A stretch of 46,388 nt of DNA from Gammaproteobacteria bacterium (GTDB lineage Bacteria; Pseudomonadota; Gammaproteobacteria; GCA-001735895): contig JAAESG010000232.1 of assembly GCA_024229615.1 (NCBI GenBank), positions 1 through 46,388 of the forward strand, given 5' to 3'. Positions 36,744-45,237 of this stretch are shown piece by piece. The position numbers and the translations under genes are program-made. A model generated the notes under the pieces. That model was not told the origin of the DNA and ran no database searches. It saw only the letters and a list, made by a program, of their open reading frames with translations. The first letter of the stretch is position 1. Each line of letters starts with the position of its first letter.

Positions 36744-37937
36744 ATGACAATTACCAATTTACGTGCCCTGCGCAACACACTCGACATAGAGGTCGTCAAA
36801 TCGAGCTGTTTTGGCAATAATTTTTTGATATACGATGGAACCGATGAAGGGATTCTTGAGGAGGTTCATTTTTCCGAATTTGGACGGCAGGTCACTGATC
36901 CGCAGTTTGGTATCGGCGCTGACAATTTTCTGGTGATTCAAAATTGCAACGCGGAAGAATTGCAGGCTATCAACAACATTCATGGCTATTGGAAAAACAT
37001 TCCCGAATGTAATGCCGATTATGTGTTCAGAATGTTTGAACCTGACGGTCAGGAGGCTTTGTGTTGTGGTAATGGATTAATGTGTATAGCGAATTATATG
37101 TCCGAGAGACATCAGGTTGAAAGTGCGCGCATTATGACTGAAATTCCCCTCGCGAGGACCAATGTGACGACTATTGGTTTTGCACAAAGTAAATCATATG
37201 GTTGGGTTAATCTTGGCATTCCCCGAAAACTTCCCGACGATATACGCACAGAAGGCCCATCAGATGGATGTGTTGGTGAAATTCAGACCATCAATAGCCT
37301 ACATATCAAGTTTAGAAACCATGACTTGGAACCCTACTCTACAGATACAGAACTTGTCCTGTCTGGGCATTTAATATTTACCGGGGAACCGCACCTGGTT
37401 TTTTTGCTGGACGATGAAGATTCGCCACTTGCCGGACTTAGTGATGCGATATTTGCCAGCACGGAAGGGAACCAGGGAGCGGGTCCCTTGTTGCAGCGCC
37501 GGTGTGGGTTCGGCACATGGTTGGTTGATCACATAGGGCAATACATTAATACGCACTATCGAGACAGATTTCCCACTGGTGTAAACGTTAATTTTGTCAG
37601 GAAAGATCCAAGCACAGCTTCGATTGAATACCGTTGCTATGAACGCGGTGTATACAAGGAAACCCTTGCTTGTGGTACCGGTGCAGTGGCTGTCGCCTAT
37701 ATAGTGAATTACTTTCAGGGATATGAAGGAAGCGGCATAAAAATACTACCCCATCGATGTCGGTGGTTCAAACCGCATGCTCTCATGGCGGTAAACAATA
37801 GCGAAGATGGCTGGGTTCTCGAGGGGCAGCCGGATATAGTGGCAGAAATCGGTTTCCGGTTTGAGCCACATCCCTCAGCAAATCAAATTACCTGTCCCGC
37901 CAACACGCAAGGCAGTTCTAATTACACAAAGTCTTGA
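36744..37937 (+). CDS. Divergent diaminopimelate epimerase-like protein
   Basis: 397 residues, longer than DapF (about 275). Both catalytic cysteines are present in family context: C108 in LCCGNGLMC and C310 in ETLACGTGAVA. The N-terminal CFGNNFLIYDG resembles the DapF substrate-binding start. Such PLP-independent racemases act on diaminopimelate, proline, histidine (CntK in staphylopine synthesis) and others. The extra length and signalling context argue against housekeeping lysine or cell-wall synthesis. It is 35 bases after the kinase gene and 26 before the transporter gene, so all are probably co-transcribed. The substrate is unknown. Confidence 0.8.
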   Translation: MTITNLRALRNTLDIEVVKSSCFGNNFLIYDGTDEGILEEVHFSEFGRQVTDPQFGIGADNFLVIQNCNAEELQAINNIHGYWKNIPECNADYVFRMFEPDGQEALCCGNGLMCIANYMSERHQVESARIMTEIPLARTNVTTIGFAQSKSYGWVNLGIPRKLPDDIRTEGPSDGCVGEIQTINSLHIKFRNHDLEPYSTDTELVLSGHLIFTGEPHLVFLLDDEDSPLAGLSDAIFASTEGNQGAGPLLQRRCGFGTWLVDHIGQYINTHYRDRFPTGVNVNFVRKDPSTASIEYRCYERGVYKETLACGTGAVAVAYIVNYFQGYEGSGIKILPHRCRWFKPHALMAVNNSEDGWVLEGQPDIVAEIGFRFEPHPSANQITCPANTQGSSNYTKS

Positions 37938-37963
37938 GTAAAGACTGAAATCGCTATTCTAAA

Positions 37964-40450
37964 ATGAAGTTTAAGCTTGCAATAGGCTCGGCGGTTTTAC
38001 TGGTAATCGCATTTGTAGTCAATACTGCGTTTCTCAGATCGGCGCTGACGGACGGCTATCAAGTTTCTGAAATAAAGCGATTTCTGATTTCCCTGGAATC
38101 GGCGAGCAATGCTATTGAAAAATCGCTCGGTAATAATGATAAACGATTGTCGGTTACTGAGATGCGGGCAATCCTGGATCGCCAACGACAAGTAATAAAT
38201 AACCACTGGGAGAAGTTAATAGCCCCCGATATGGATGACCATGATTTACGCGCCAATGGACTGGTAAATATATCGATTGTTCTAAAAAGCGGATCCAAAT
38301 TGGTAACGACGGCTAGCAAAGGCAAGGAAGGCGATACATCAGCTGAGCTAGTAGAGCAGATTTTAGAGATAGCTAACGGTGAGTCTTCGGCCGGACTGGA
38401 GTTCATTGAAGACAATGACCATTATTACGTGCCGCACCTACTGGTTGATAATCAGGATCGCTGGATTGTCAGTTTGATCTTTCAGTTCCAGAAAGAAGCT
38501 CTGAGGTACAGTGTAGCCCCCAGGTTGGTCGAACATATAACCCCCACAATTTTTGTCGGAGTATTCAGTGTCTTTGGCATTTTGTTTGTCTATTTTCAAT
38601 TCGCATTTGTCAACCGTGTAACCAGGAAAAAAGATTTTGTCGTCGATTTTGTTTTAATAATGCTGGCCTCACTTGTGTGCTCTTTACTGGTCAATGCGGT
38701 TATTTTTGAACGTCAGATTCTCGAGGCCACCATAAACAATGCGCACGAGACTACAACTGAAATCTCTACCCGGTTGAATGATCGACTGTCGTTGAGGAAC
38801 TCCGGTGTGGCTTATGACAAACAAAAGTTTGGATTTAGCGAAACCTTTTCTCGATTTGATAATTTCGAAGCAATCATACTGACCAATCCACGCGGAAAAC
38901 CGGTTTACAGGAATCAGGACGATCGTGATCGTAACTCAGGGATCGAAGCGGTGGTTCAAACTGCAGTAATTGGTCGCTTGCCGGAGAAACAGTTTCGGGT
39001 AGCGGAAGAGTTAAGCGGAATCAAATTGGCAAAGGGACCCGCGGGGACAGCGGTTATTCATATTTCAAAGGATGATATCTTCAGGAATTGGGTATCCATG
39101 TTGATTAAGGGAATAACCATCCTCTTCATTACGGCTTTGGTGATGGTTGAGTGTCTGCTGTTGTATATGCATTTGCTGGAAAAGAAAAAGGGCGCTAGTC
39201 GTTCCAAATCGCGTTATGAATTAGGGTTTGTGCGGCCCGCCATGTTTTTATTCCTGTTCGCAATAGATCTCTCGATGTCGTTTGTGCCACTGCACATGCA
39301 GTCCTTTGATGCCGAATTGTTCGGCTTGTCTAGTGACGTTATCCTGGGACTTCCCATTTCATCCGAATTTTTATGCGTGGGGATATTTATTTTAATTGCG
39401 GGTGTATGGATAGATCGTCGAGGCTGGCACGAGCCCTATTTTGTTGGGTTATTCGTGGTGGGAATTGGTTCTTTATGTTCCTGGGTCGCAACAGATGCCT
39501 TGATGTTTATTCTATCGCGTGGGCTCGTCGGTGTAGGTTACGGCTTGTCACTGATGTCGGCACAAGGATTGATTGTTACCTTTGGTGGGGTAGGGGGGCG
39601 TGCTCGAGGCTTTGCCGGTCTTTTCGCCGGACTTTATTCCGGCAGCATATGTGGTGCGGCCGCGGGTGCATTTCTCGCTGAGAGTTTTGGATATGAAAAG
39701 GTATTTTTCATCGGAGCCGTCATGGTGCTGGTCCTGATTATCTTTTCATGGAAATTTATGCGCTCGCTCATCGGTCGGACCGAAAACAGTTCTGTACTGG
39801 AAAAGAAACCAAAGCAAAGTATTAAGCTCGGGCCACTGCTCAAGTTTATCGGTAATCCGATTTTTATCGCGCTCTCTGTTTTAAGTAGTCTTCCTGCATC
39901 GATTGCGGTTGCCGGATTTTTACATTTTTTCACTCCAGTCTACCTGGACCAGATTGGAGCGAGAGAATCAACAATCGGGCAGGTTTTGATGCTCTACGGA
40001 ATTTGTCTGATCTATTTTGGACCATCGATTGGTCGGTTAATCGATCGCTCGCAAAGTAAAAAGTACTACATGCTGACTGGTGGTCTGCTAGGCGGCTTGG
40101 CATTCGCGACTTTTAGTACGGATTTGGGTATTGCCTCGATGATTGTATCCGTGTTCCTTCTCGGTTTATCGAGTAGTTTTGTACTAAGCTCTCAGAGTAC
40201 GATGGTTTTGGAACTGAAGGAATCGCGCGTACTGGGAGAGGGAACGGCTCTTGGCATTTTTAGATCGATAAGTCGCATTGGTCAGGTTATTGGCCCGGTG
40301 ATCTTCGGTTGGGTCTTATTGTCAGGAGATTTGACCGAGGTTATCAACACTCTTGGATATTCCTACATTGGAGCTATGTTGATACTTGCTATCTTCGTAA
40401 TGATTAACACTGAGGATTTGGAAAATCAAAAACCTGCACTATCAAAATAG
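37964..40450 (+). CDS. MFS transporter fused to extracytoplasmic sensor-like domains
   Basis: 828 residues. A first transmembrane segment (about 5-25) leads into an extracytoplasmic domain (about 30-180), then two transmembrane segments (about 187-210 and 222-243), a second extracytoplasmic domain (about 248-375), another transmembrane segment (about 378-400), and from about 417 a complete 12-segment MFS domain with GVWIDRRGW and GRLIDRSQSK-like loop motifs. The N-terminal half looks like tandem single-Cache or CHASE-type sensor regions. A transporter whose activity is gated by its own sensor, or a sensor-linked exporter, is a reasonable inference. The end overlaps the open frame of the next gene. 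Confidence 0.82.
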   Translation: MKFKLAIGSAVLLVIAFVVNTAFLRSALTDGYQVSEIKRFLISLESASNAIEKSLGNNDKRLSVTEMRAILDRQRQVINNHWEKLIAPDMDDHDLRANGLVNISIVLKSGSKLVTTASKGKEGDTSAELVEQILEIANGESSAGLEFIEDNDHYYVPHLLVDNQDRWIVSLIFQFQKEALRYSVAPRLVEHITPTIFVGVFSVFGILFVYFQFAFVNRVTRKKDFVVDFVLIMLASLVCSLLVNAVIFERQILEATINNAHETTTEISTRLNDRLSLRNSGVAYDKQKFGFSETFSRFDNFEAIILTNPRGKPVYRNQDDRDRNSGIEAVVQTAVIGRLPEKQFRVAEELSGIKLAKGPAGTAVIHISKDDIFRNWVSMLIKGITILFITALVMVECLLLYMHLLEKKKGASRSKSRYELGFVRPAMFLFLFAIDLSMSFVPLHMQSFDAELFGLSSDVILGLPISSEFLCVGIFILIAGVWIDRRGWHEPYFVGLFVVGIGSLCSWVATDALMFILSRGLVGVGYGLSLMSAQGLIVTFGGVGGRARGFAGLFAGLYSGSICGAAAGAFLAESFGYEKVFFIGAVMVLVLIIFSWKFMRSLIGRTENSSVLEKKPKQSIKLGPLLKFIGNPIFIALSVLSSLPASIAVAGFLHFFTPVYLDQIGARESTIGQVLMLYGICLIYFGPSIGRLIDRSQSKKYYMLTGGLLGGLAFATFSTDLGIASMIVSVFLLGLSSSFVLSSQSTMVLELKESRVLGEGTALGIFRSISRIGQVIGPVIFGWVLLSGDLTEVINTLGYSYIGAMLILAIFVMINTEDLENQKPALSK

Positions 40451-40685
40451 TACGCCAGACTCGATAGAAACCTATCTATTCGCGATCAGGGATATTTTAC
40501 CGGCTGTCGAGGCACTACTTTCGCGCTATGAAACCACGAAATTAAGCGATTACGTCGCGCAACTGGGTCAGCTAAACAGCGCTGGGTTTCAGGACAATCA
40601 GGACTTCATAAACGAAATTACCAACTATACGCATGAAACACTGGGTTCTGAGTTAGGGGAAGCAATATCGGAGGACCTGCGGGAG
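40404..40685 (+). other. In-frame upstream extension of the next gene without a normal start
   Basis: The frame of the gene at 40686 is open back to a TGA at 40401-40403 and translates to protein-like sequence (DILPAVEALLSRYE, then AQLGQLNSAGFQ) but contains no ATG, GTG or TTG. ATC at 40425 has GAGG about nine bases upstream; CTG at 40434 is another option. It overlaps the end of the MFS gene in the +1 frame. Possible explanations are a near-cognate start, a +1 frameshift from the transporter, or an assembly indel. Confidence 0.5.
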
Positions 40686-42023
40686 ATGCCGCAGGTGTTG
40701 ACTGCCAATCATCATGGCATCGATACATTCGCGCAATCCACACAATCAAATTTGTTGTTTTCAATGCGCAGGAGAGTCGATGGCAAACCGGCTAAAACGG
40801 TTCCTGTACTGGCCTGCGGAAGTGTACCGATGAATAATCTCACCTATCCGCGCGGTCTTCTTATTTATGCGGGCATGGCCGCGTCTGCAGATGGCGGGAT
40901 TTGTAAACTCCCGCTATTTCCCGATAGTTACAAGAGGAAGCTGGTCAGTGTCGTCGGGCCATTTAGCGCAGAAATGCTGGCTCGCGCCAGTGCCAGGGCA
41001 AAAAAGCTGTTTGAAGAAGATAAACTGGAGCGTCCTCTCGAGTCCGCATTGAATGCGGTATTCGATGACTTTGCCAGTGTAGGTCACGAGTTCCCCGGTT
41101 ATGGCAGGCAAGCGACGGTAGTAAATCAGCGGATTTGGCAGCGCCTGTTTCGCGATCGGATTTGCCGTTCGGAACTGGTGTATATTGAACTCGAAAGTAT
41201 TGTCAGTCGTCTGTTGGAGAAAGACCTGTTTGACAAGTCTACGATTTGCCACCAACTCATGTTCGATCCGGAGTTACGGGGGCGGTTAATCGAAAATCTG
41301 GATGGACAACGGGGATGCTGGCAGCAAGAGGAATTAATGCAACGTTGCTCCAGTTCGGCGGCTAAGGGTAGTTTAAATGGGATGAATTCGGCCCAGGGGA
41401 CGATGTTCTTTTGGGGTGTCGACGCCAAGGGTAGGAAGATTCCCCTGTGTATCATGGAGGGTGCAAACGGAACAGGCGTTAATCTACGTGGTCTTGACGA
41501 TAGTGGACAACTATGGACTAACCCGTTTACACCTGCAGATATTGTCCAGTGTTTACAGGATGGTCGTTTGCTGCCATCAATTTTCACCTCATATCTTCTG
41601 ATATCGATTGCCAGAGGCGTTAGCTGTATCGGGGGATATTACCAGGCTGAGTATTTGCCGATCATGCGTAAAGCAGTTATTGAAACACTACGCGGCAATT
41701 CAGGGAAATCGGTCAAAACCATCGACAACGGAAAGCCACGCCCGGACCTCTACCTGTCCGGCATGCAGGCGATGGGATTAAAAACTGATGGCCAGCTTTT
41801 GCCTGCGGGGCCTTTGGAAATTATTGCCAGCGGGGGACTGCATGCGGAGCAGTACGAACAGATTGGAGAGATAACGGTATTACAATCACATATCGCTTCG
41901 ATGTATGACACAATCATGGACGTTGCTCCCCAGGGCAGCGACTTTGCTCGGACCAAAAAAGAAGTTACCAAACTTGTCCACGATACGGTTGCTAACAAAA
42001 TTGTGACCATCTCAATGGATTGA
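40686..42023 (+). CDS. Large protein of unknown family
   Basis: 445 residues from ATG 40686, probably longer at the N-terminus (up to about 533 from ATC 40425). No signal peptide or membrane segment; cytoplasmic enzyme-like composition. Conserved-looking stretches include TANHHGIDTFAQ, LACGSVPMNNLTYPRG, MEGANGTGVNLRG and ARGVSCIGGYYQAEYLPIMR. Paired His residues and Gly-rich turns suggest a catalytic protein. I do not recognise the family. It follows the DapF-like epimerase and MFS genes, so it may be the main biosynthetic or modifying enzyme of a cassette for a small amino-acid-derived molecule; this is inference. The ATG has GAGG too close to be a convincing ribosome binding site. Confidence 0.75.
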   Translation: MPQVLTANHHGIDTFAQSTQSNLLFSMRRRVDGKPAKTVPVLACGSVPMNNLTYPRGLLIYAGMAASADGGICKLPLFPDSYKRKLVSVVGPFSAEMLARASARAKKLFEEDKLERPLESALNAVFDDFASVGHEFPGYGRQATVVNQRIWQRLFRDRICRSELVYIELESIVSRLLEKDLFDKSTICHQLMFDPELRGRLIENLDGQRGCWQQEELMQRCSSSAAKGSLNGMNSAQGTMFFWGVDAKGRKIPLCIMEGANGTGVNLRGLDDSGQLWTNPFTPADIVQCLQDGRLLPSIFTSYLLISIARGVSCIGGYYQAEYLPIMRKAVIETLRGNSGKSVKTIDNGKPRPDLYLSGMQAMGLKTDGQLLPAGPLEIIASGGLHAEQYEQIGEITVLQSHIASMYDTIMDVAPQGSDFARTKKEVTKLVHDTVANKIVTISMD

Positions 42024-42156
42024 GATTGTATTAATCCGGCGATGATAGATGCCATATTCGGCCTTTTAGTACCGCACAGAACAGCATAACCATTTCTCGA
42101 TAGGCCTATAAATCCGGGTTTGAGAAAAATATCAAAAAATCTAAACAAATCAATAT

Positions 42157-42175
42157 AGTTGCCTATACTCAATAG
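42157..42175 (+). promoter_or_regulatory. Shared upstream motif, copy 2
   Basis: AGTTGCCTATACTCAATAG, 62 bases before the possible start at 42237. Identical to the motif at 28714-28733 except for one missing G. This is likely an internal promoter or regulator site that gives the binding-protein genes their own transcript. Confidence 0.55.
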
Positions 42176-42248
42176 TAATTACGTGAACGCTTTGAATTTC
42201 CTGGTTCAGTCAGGCGGTAAAACTCAACTAGCATAAATGGATCGAACA

Positions 42249-43406
42249 ATGAAGTTAAAATCAAAATTGCAATTATTAGTTTGCATGAGCCTGTTCATGA
42301 TATGGCCGTGCGCGAGCTTCGCAGATGAACCACTCTTTAAGGTGGATCCGAGCACCAATAATGGTGAAAAGTGGCGAATCGGTTATTACGAAGGCGGTGC
42401 GTATATTAACTACCAGAAACAGTTAACCGAGACGGTAAAGGGTTTGATGCAGCTTGGCTGGCTGGAGACTGCCGAGTTGCCAAAGCAAAGTGGTGAGTCT
42501 ACCGATACGCTGTGGGCATGGCTTAGCACCGAGGCAAAGAGCGATTATGTTCAGTTTGTTGCCGACGCGCACTACAGCGCTTTTTGGGAAAATGACAAGC
42601 GCGGTAAGATTGAGGACAAAATTGTTTTCCGATTGAACAATGACAAGGATATCGATTTGATGATCGGGATGGGCACCTGGGCCGGGAAGGGATTGGCCAA
42701 TTATCGCCATAGAACCAATACCCTGGTCTTTTCAACGAGCAATCCGATATCTTCGGGAATCATCAAGAGTGTCGAGGATTCGGGTTTTGACCACGTTCAT
42801 GTGCGAGTCGACCCAAAAAGAAACGAGCGCCAACTCATGGTATTCCATGAGATGATTGGATTTCAAAAATTGGGGGTTGTCTATGAAGACAGCCTGGCCG
42901 GGCGAAGCTATGCAGCAATCGAAACCATTGAAACCCTGGCTGAAACACACGATTTTAAAATTGCTCGCTGCCATACCAAAAGCGATATCAGCGACAAAGA
43001 ATTAGCCGAAAAAGGCGTGATCAAATGCTTTAAAGAACTGGTTAAAAATGCCGATGCGATTTATGTTACCCAACAAGGTGGTGTTAATAGTAGAAGCATT
43101 CCGGCCCTGGTTGAGATTGCCAACGAACACAAGATACCGACATTTTCTCAATCGGGCGCTAGAGAGGTCAATTATGGTGTTCTTGCCAGCCTGTCCCGGG
43201 CTGGATACAAATACGTTGGCCGATTCCATGCCGAGACGATTGCCAAGGTATTCAATGGCGCACAACCGAACCAGTTGAACCAACTCTATGAAGAGCCTCC
43301 GAAAATTGCGTTAAATCTAAAGACTGCCGAAATAATCGGTTTTGATCCCCCCATTGTTCTCATGGGCGCGACGGATGAATTTTTCGAAGATATATATAGT
43401 AACTGA
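42249..43406 (+). CDS. ABC_sub_bind-type periplasmic protein 1
   Basis: 385 residues from ATG 42249 (ATG 42237 adds four residues). Signal peptide ending CASFA-D, then a type I periplasmic binding fold with the ABC_sub_bind (TrpX-like) pattern: WRIGYYEGG, IDLMIGMGTWAGKGLANY, VFSTSNPISSGIIKS, DHVHVRVDPKRNERQL, LGVVYEDSLAGRSYAAIETIE, IPTFSQSG. No ABC ATPase or permease is adjacent. Its neighbours are sensors, so it probably binds a ligand and presents it to the Cache kinase or the sensor-MFS protein, in the manner of TorT or LuxP; this is inference. It is paralogous to the next gene. Confidence 0.85.
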   Translation: MKLKSKLQLLVCMSLFMIWPCASFADEPLFKVDPSTNNGEKWRIGYYEGGAYINYQKQLTETVKGLMQLGWLETAELPKQSGESTDTLWAWLSTEAKSDYVQFVADAHYSAFWENDKRGKIEDKIVFRLNNDKDIDLMIGMGTWAGKGLANYRHRTNTLVFSTSNPISSGIIKSVEDSGFDHVHVRVDPKRNERQLMVFHEMIGFQKLGVVYEDSLAGRSYAAIETIETLAETHDFKIARCHTKSDISDKELAEKGVIKCFKELVKNADAIYVTQQGGVNSRSIPALVEIANEHKIPTFSQSGAREVNYGVLASLSRAGYKYVGRFHAETIAKVFNGAQPNQLNQLYEEPPKIALNLKTAEIIGFDPPIVLMGATDEFFEDIYSN

Positions 43407-43487
43407 CCCCAATTCTTGAGCAAGCGACTAACTTCGAGTCAACTACCAAGCTTTAAATATTTGTAGCTTTTCAATCAGGACAGATGA

Positions 43488-44729
43488 ATGCTGAAAAAAA
43501 TGCATTGTAGGATTCTATCGGCAGTTATTCTTTGCCTATTAACGTCATCAGGTTGGGCCAAAGAACCCCCGAAGAGAGATGCTCCAGCCGCCCTGAGCTT
43601 GACTGCTGCATCTTCGAACTATCAGAACGCGATCAACCAGGTCGCTGAGAAATTTGGCACATCTCCCGTACTCAACCATGGGCGGAAATGGCGGATCGTT
43701 TTCTATGAAGGTGGGTCCCACGCCAATTACTATCACTATCTGGAAGCCACAATTCGCGGTCTGATGAAACTCGGCTGGATAGAAAGAGCGGATCTGAAGA
43801 AAATAAAGAGTAGGAAAAAGGATACCAAAAGACTGTGGAACTGGCTGGCTGACAAATCAGAGAGTGATTACATTGAATTTATTGAAGATGGTTATTATTC
43901 AGCCAACTGGGATGACGAACAGCGACAGGAAAACAGGTCCAGGCTGTTACAGCGTTTGAGATCCGAGGATGAAATTAATCTGGTCATCGCCATGGGAACC
44001 TGGGCAGGCCTCGACCTGGCAAATAACGAGCATTCGGTACCAACCATTGTCATGTCGACTAGCGATCCGGTGGAATCCGGGATAATTAAGAGCCAGGATG
44101 ACTCCGGATACGATCATGTTCATGCCCGCGTGGATCCTTACCGATATGAGCGCCAGTTAAGAATTTTTCACAACATCATCAAATTCAAAAAGCTCGGAAT
44201 AGCTTTCGAGGACTCTATTTACGGGCGCAGTTATTCAGCCATCGACACGGTTGAAAAGGTCGCGGCAGACATCGGTTTCGAGGTTGTAAAGTGCTACACG
44301 AAAAGTGATATTTCGGACACCGACGTTGCATCCCGTAGTGTTATTCAGTGCTTTGATGAATTGTCGCAAAAAGTCGATGCGATTTACGTGACCATTCAGG
44401 GTGGAGTCAATCCTGATTCGATACCGATGCTCGTTGAGATCGCTAATAAAAACAGCATTCCAACATTCTCGCAACTGGGCTCAAAAGAGGTTCAACAGGG
44501 GTTTCTGTTTAGTATTTCCCGACCGGGTTTTAAACCAGCGGGATTGTTTCTCTCCGCGACCATTGCGCAAATACTCAATGGAGCCAAACCTCGTCAACTA
44601 AAGCAAGTGTTCGAGGAAACTCCCAGTATTGCGATCAACTTGAAAACTGCCGAGATCGTTGGATTGTATCTATATGCTGATATCCTCGCTGCGGCTGACA
44701 CCATCTACCGGGATATAAAGAATCCGTAA
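43488..44729 (+). CDS. ABC_sub_bind-type periplasmic protein 2
   Basis: 413 residues, signal peptide ending GWAK-E. It repeats the motif order of the preceding protein (WRIVFYEGG, INLVIAMGTWAGLDLANN, VMSTSDPVESGIIKS, DHVHARVDPYRYERQL, GIAFEDSIYGRSYSAIDTVE), so the pair arose by duplication. It has about 35 extra residues after the signal peptide. An 81-base gap separates the two genes. Different residues around the binding cleft may mean two ligands or one ligand with different affinities. It is the last gene of the cassette; no terminator with a T-run was recognised immediately after it. Confidence 0.85.
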   Translation: MLKKMHCRILSAVILCLLTSSGWAKEPPKRDAPAALSLTAASSNYQNAINQVAEKFGTSPVLNHGRKWRIVFYEGGSHANYYHYLEATIRGLMKLGWIERADLKKIKSRKKDTKRLWNWLADKSESDYIEFIEDGYYSANWDDEQRQENRSRLLQRLRSEDEINLVIAMGTWAGLDLANNEHSVPTIVMSTSDPVESGIIKSQDDSGYDHVHARVDPYRYERQLRIFHNIIKFKKLGIAFEDSIYGRSYSAIDTVEKVAADIGFEVVKCYTKSDISDTDVASRSVIQCFDELSQKVDAIYVTIQGGVNPDSIPMLVEIANKNSIPTFSQLGSKEVQQGFLFSISRPGFKPAGLFLSATIAQILNGAKPRQLKQVFEETPSIAINLKTAEIVGLYLYADILAAADTIYRDIKNP

Positions 44730-44993
44730 CTTCGTTAGAGTAGAGATGCTTTGTTAAAAGCGCGACAGCGCCAACACCGTTGGTGAATCTTGTTACAATC
44801 CTTATTTTCGCCATTGATCCGCTCCATTTTAAGTGCCGATGCATCGATTAACGTCATCAAAATGGCAAGCCTGGAGTCGGTGACAAACAGATCGGTTACC
44901 TCAAGCCACAAAGCGCCTACAAGCTACCCGTAATCCTGTGAGCAGTAAGCCTCCGCTGTCAATGCTGTAAAATTTACAGCCGGTTGTCGTATC
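44730..44993. other. Intergenic region, nothing recognised
   Basis: No gene with support. A minus-strand frame reading LAILMTLIDASALKMERING is open for about 60 codons but lacks a start and could not be assigned; it may be a gene remnant or chance. The repeat element begins at 44994. Confidence 0.45.
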
Positions 44994-45237
44994 AGCCCGC
45001 GTTTCTCACCTCCCTTCTACTGCGACGACGCTATGCCGCAGCCTGGCTGCATTTGGCTCGGTCAGAGCGCTCGACATAGTCATGAACCTACGGATTCAGG
45101 ATAGTGTCAACTATGCCTGCGCACCCTCCGAACATGGGTTGCCGGTAACTGCAAGCAATGTTCGGAGTGGTCGCAAAATACAGGCAGGGCACCACCTCTC
45201 GTCGTCTCGCAACGAGTGGTGGTGAGAAATACGGGCT
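44994..45237. mobile_element. MITE-like palindromic element, copy 2 (244 bp)
   Basis: Same element as 4387-4605, in the same orientation, with about 90% identity by eye and the same internal paired arms. Excluding a 25-base nested insertion (20 bases plus a 5-base duplication) its length is exactly 219 bases, equal to copy 1. The right side keeps TA after GGGC; the left side has CA instead of TA. No transposase. Confidence 0.85.
45081..45100. mobile_element. 20-base nested insertion with ATAGT duplication
   Basis: CATGAACCTACGGATTCAGG is absent from copy 1 of the MITE and is flanked by ATAGT at 45076-45080 and 45101-45105, where copy 1 has a single ATAGT. It matches the ends of the 159-bp element at 17095-17253 (18 of 20 with the right end). 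It is probably the minimal remnant of the same transposon family after internal deletion. Confidence 0.75.

Noticed and set aside
40411-40450. A -1 programmed frameshift at CAAAAAC near the end of the MFS gene
   Set aside because: The downstream frame is +1 relative to the transporter, and the heptamer is not in the required phase, so the classic -1 slippery-site model does not apply.
44735-44900. Minus-strand frame with LAILMTLIDASALKMERING as a transposase remnant
   Set aside because: No family motif could be recognised and there is no start codon, so it was not called.
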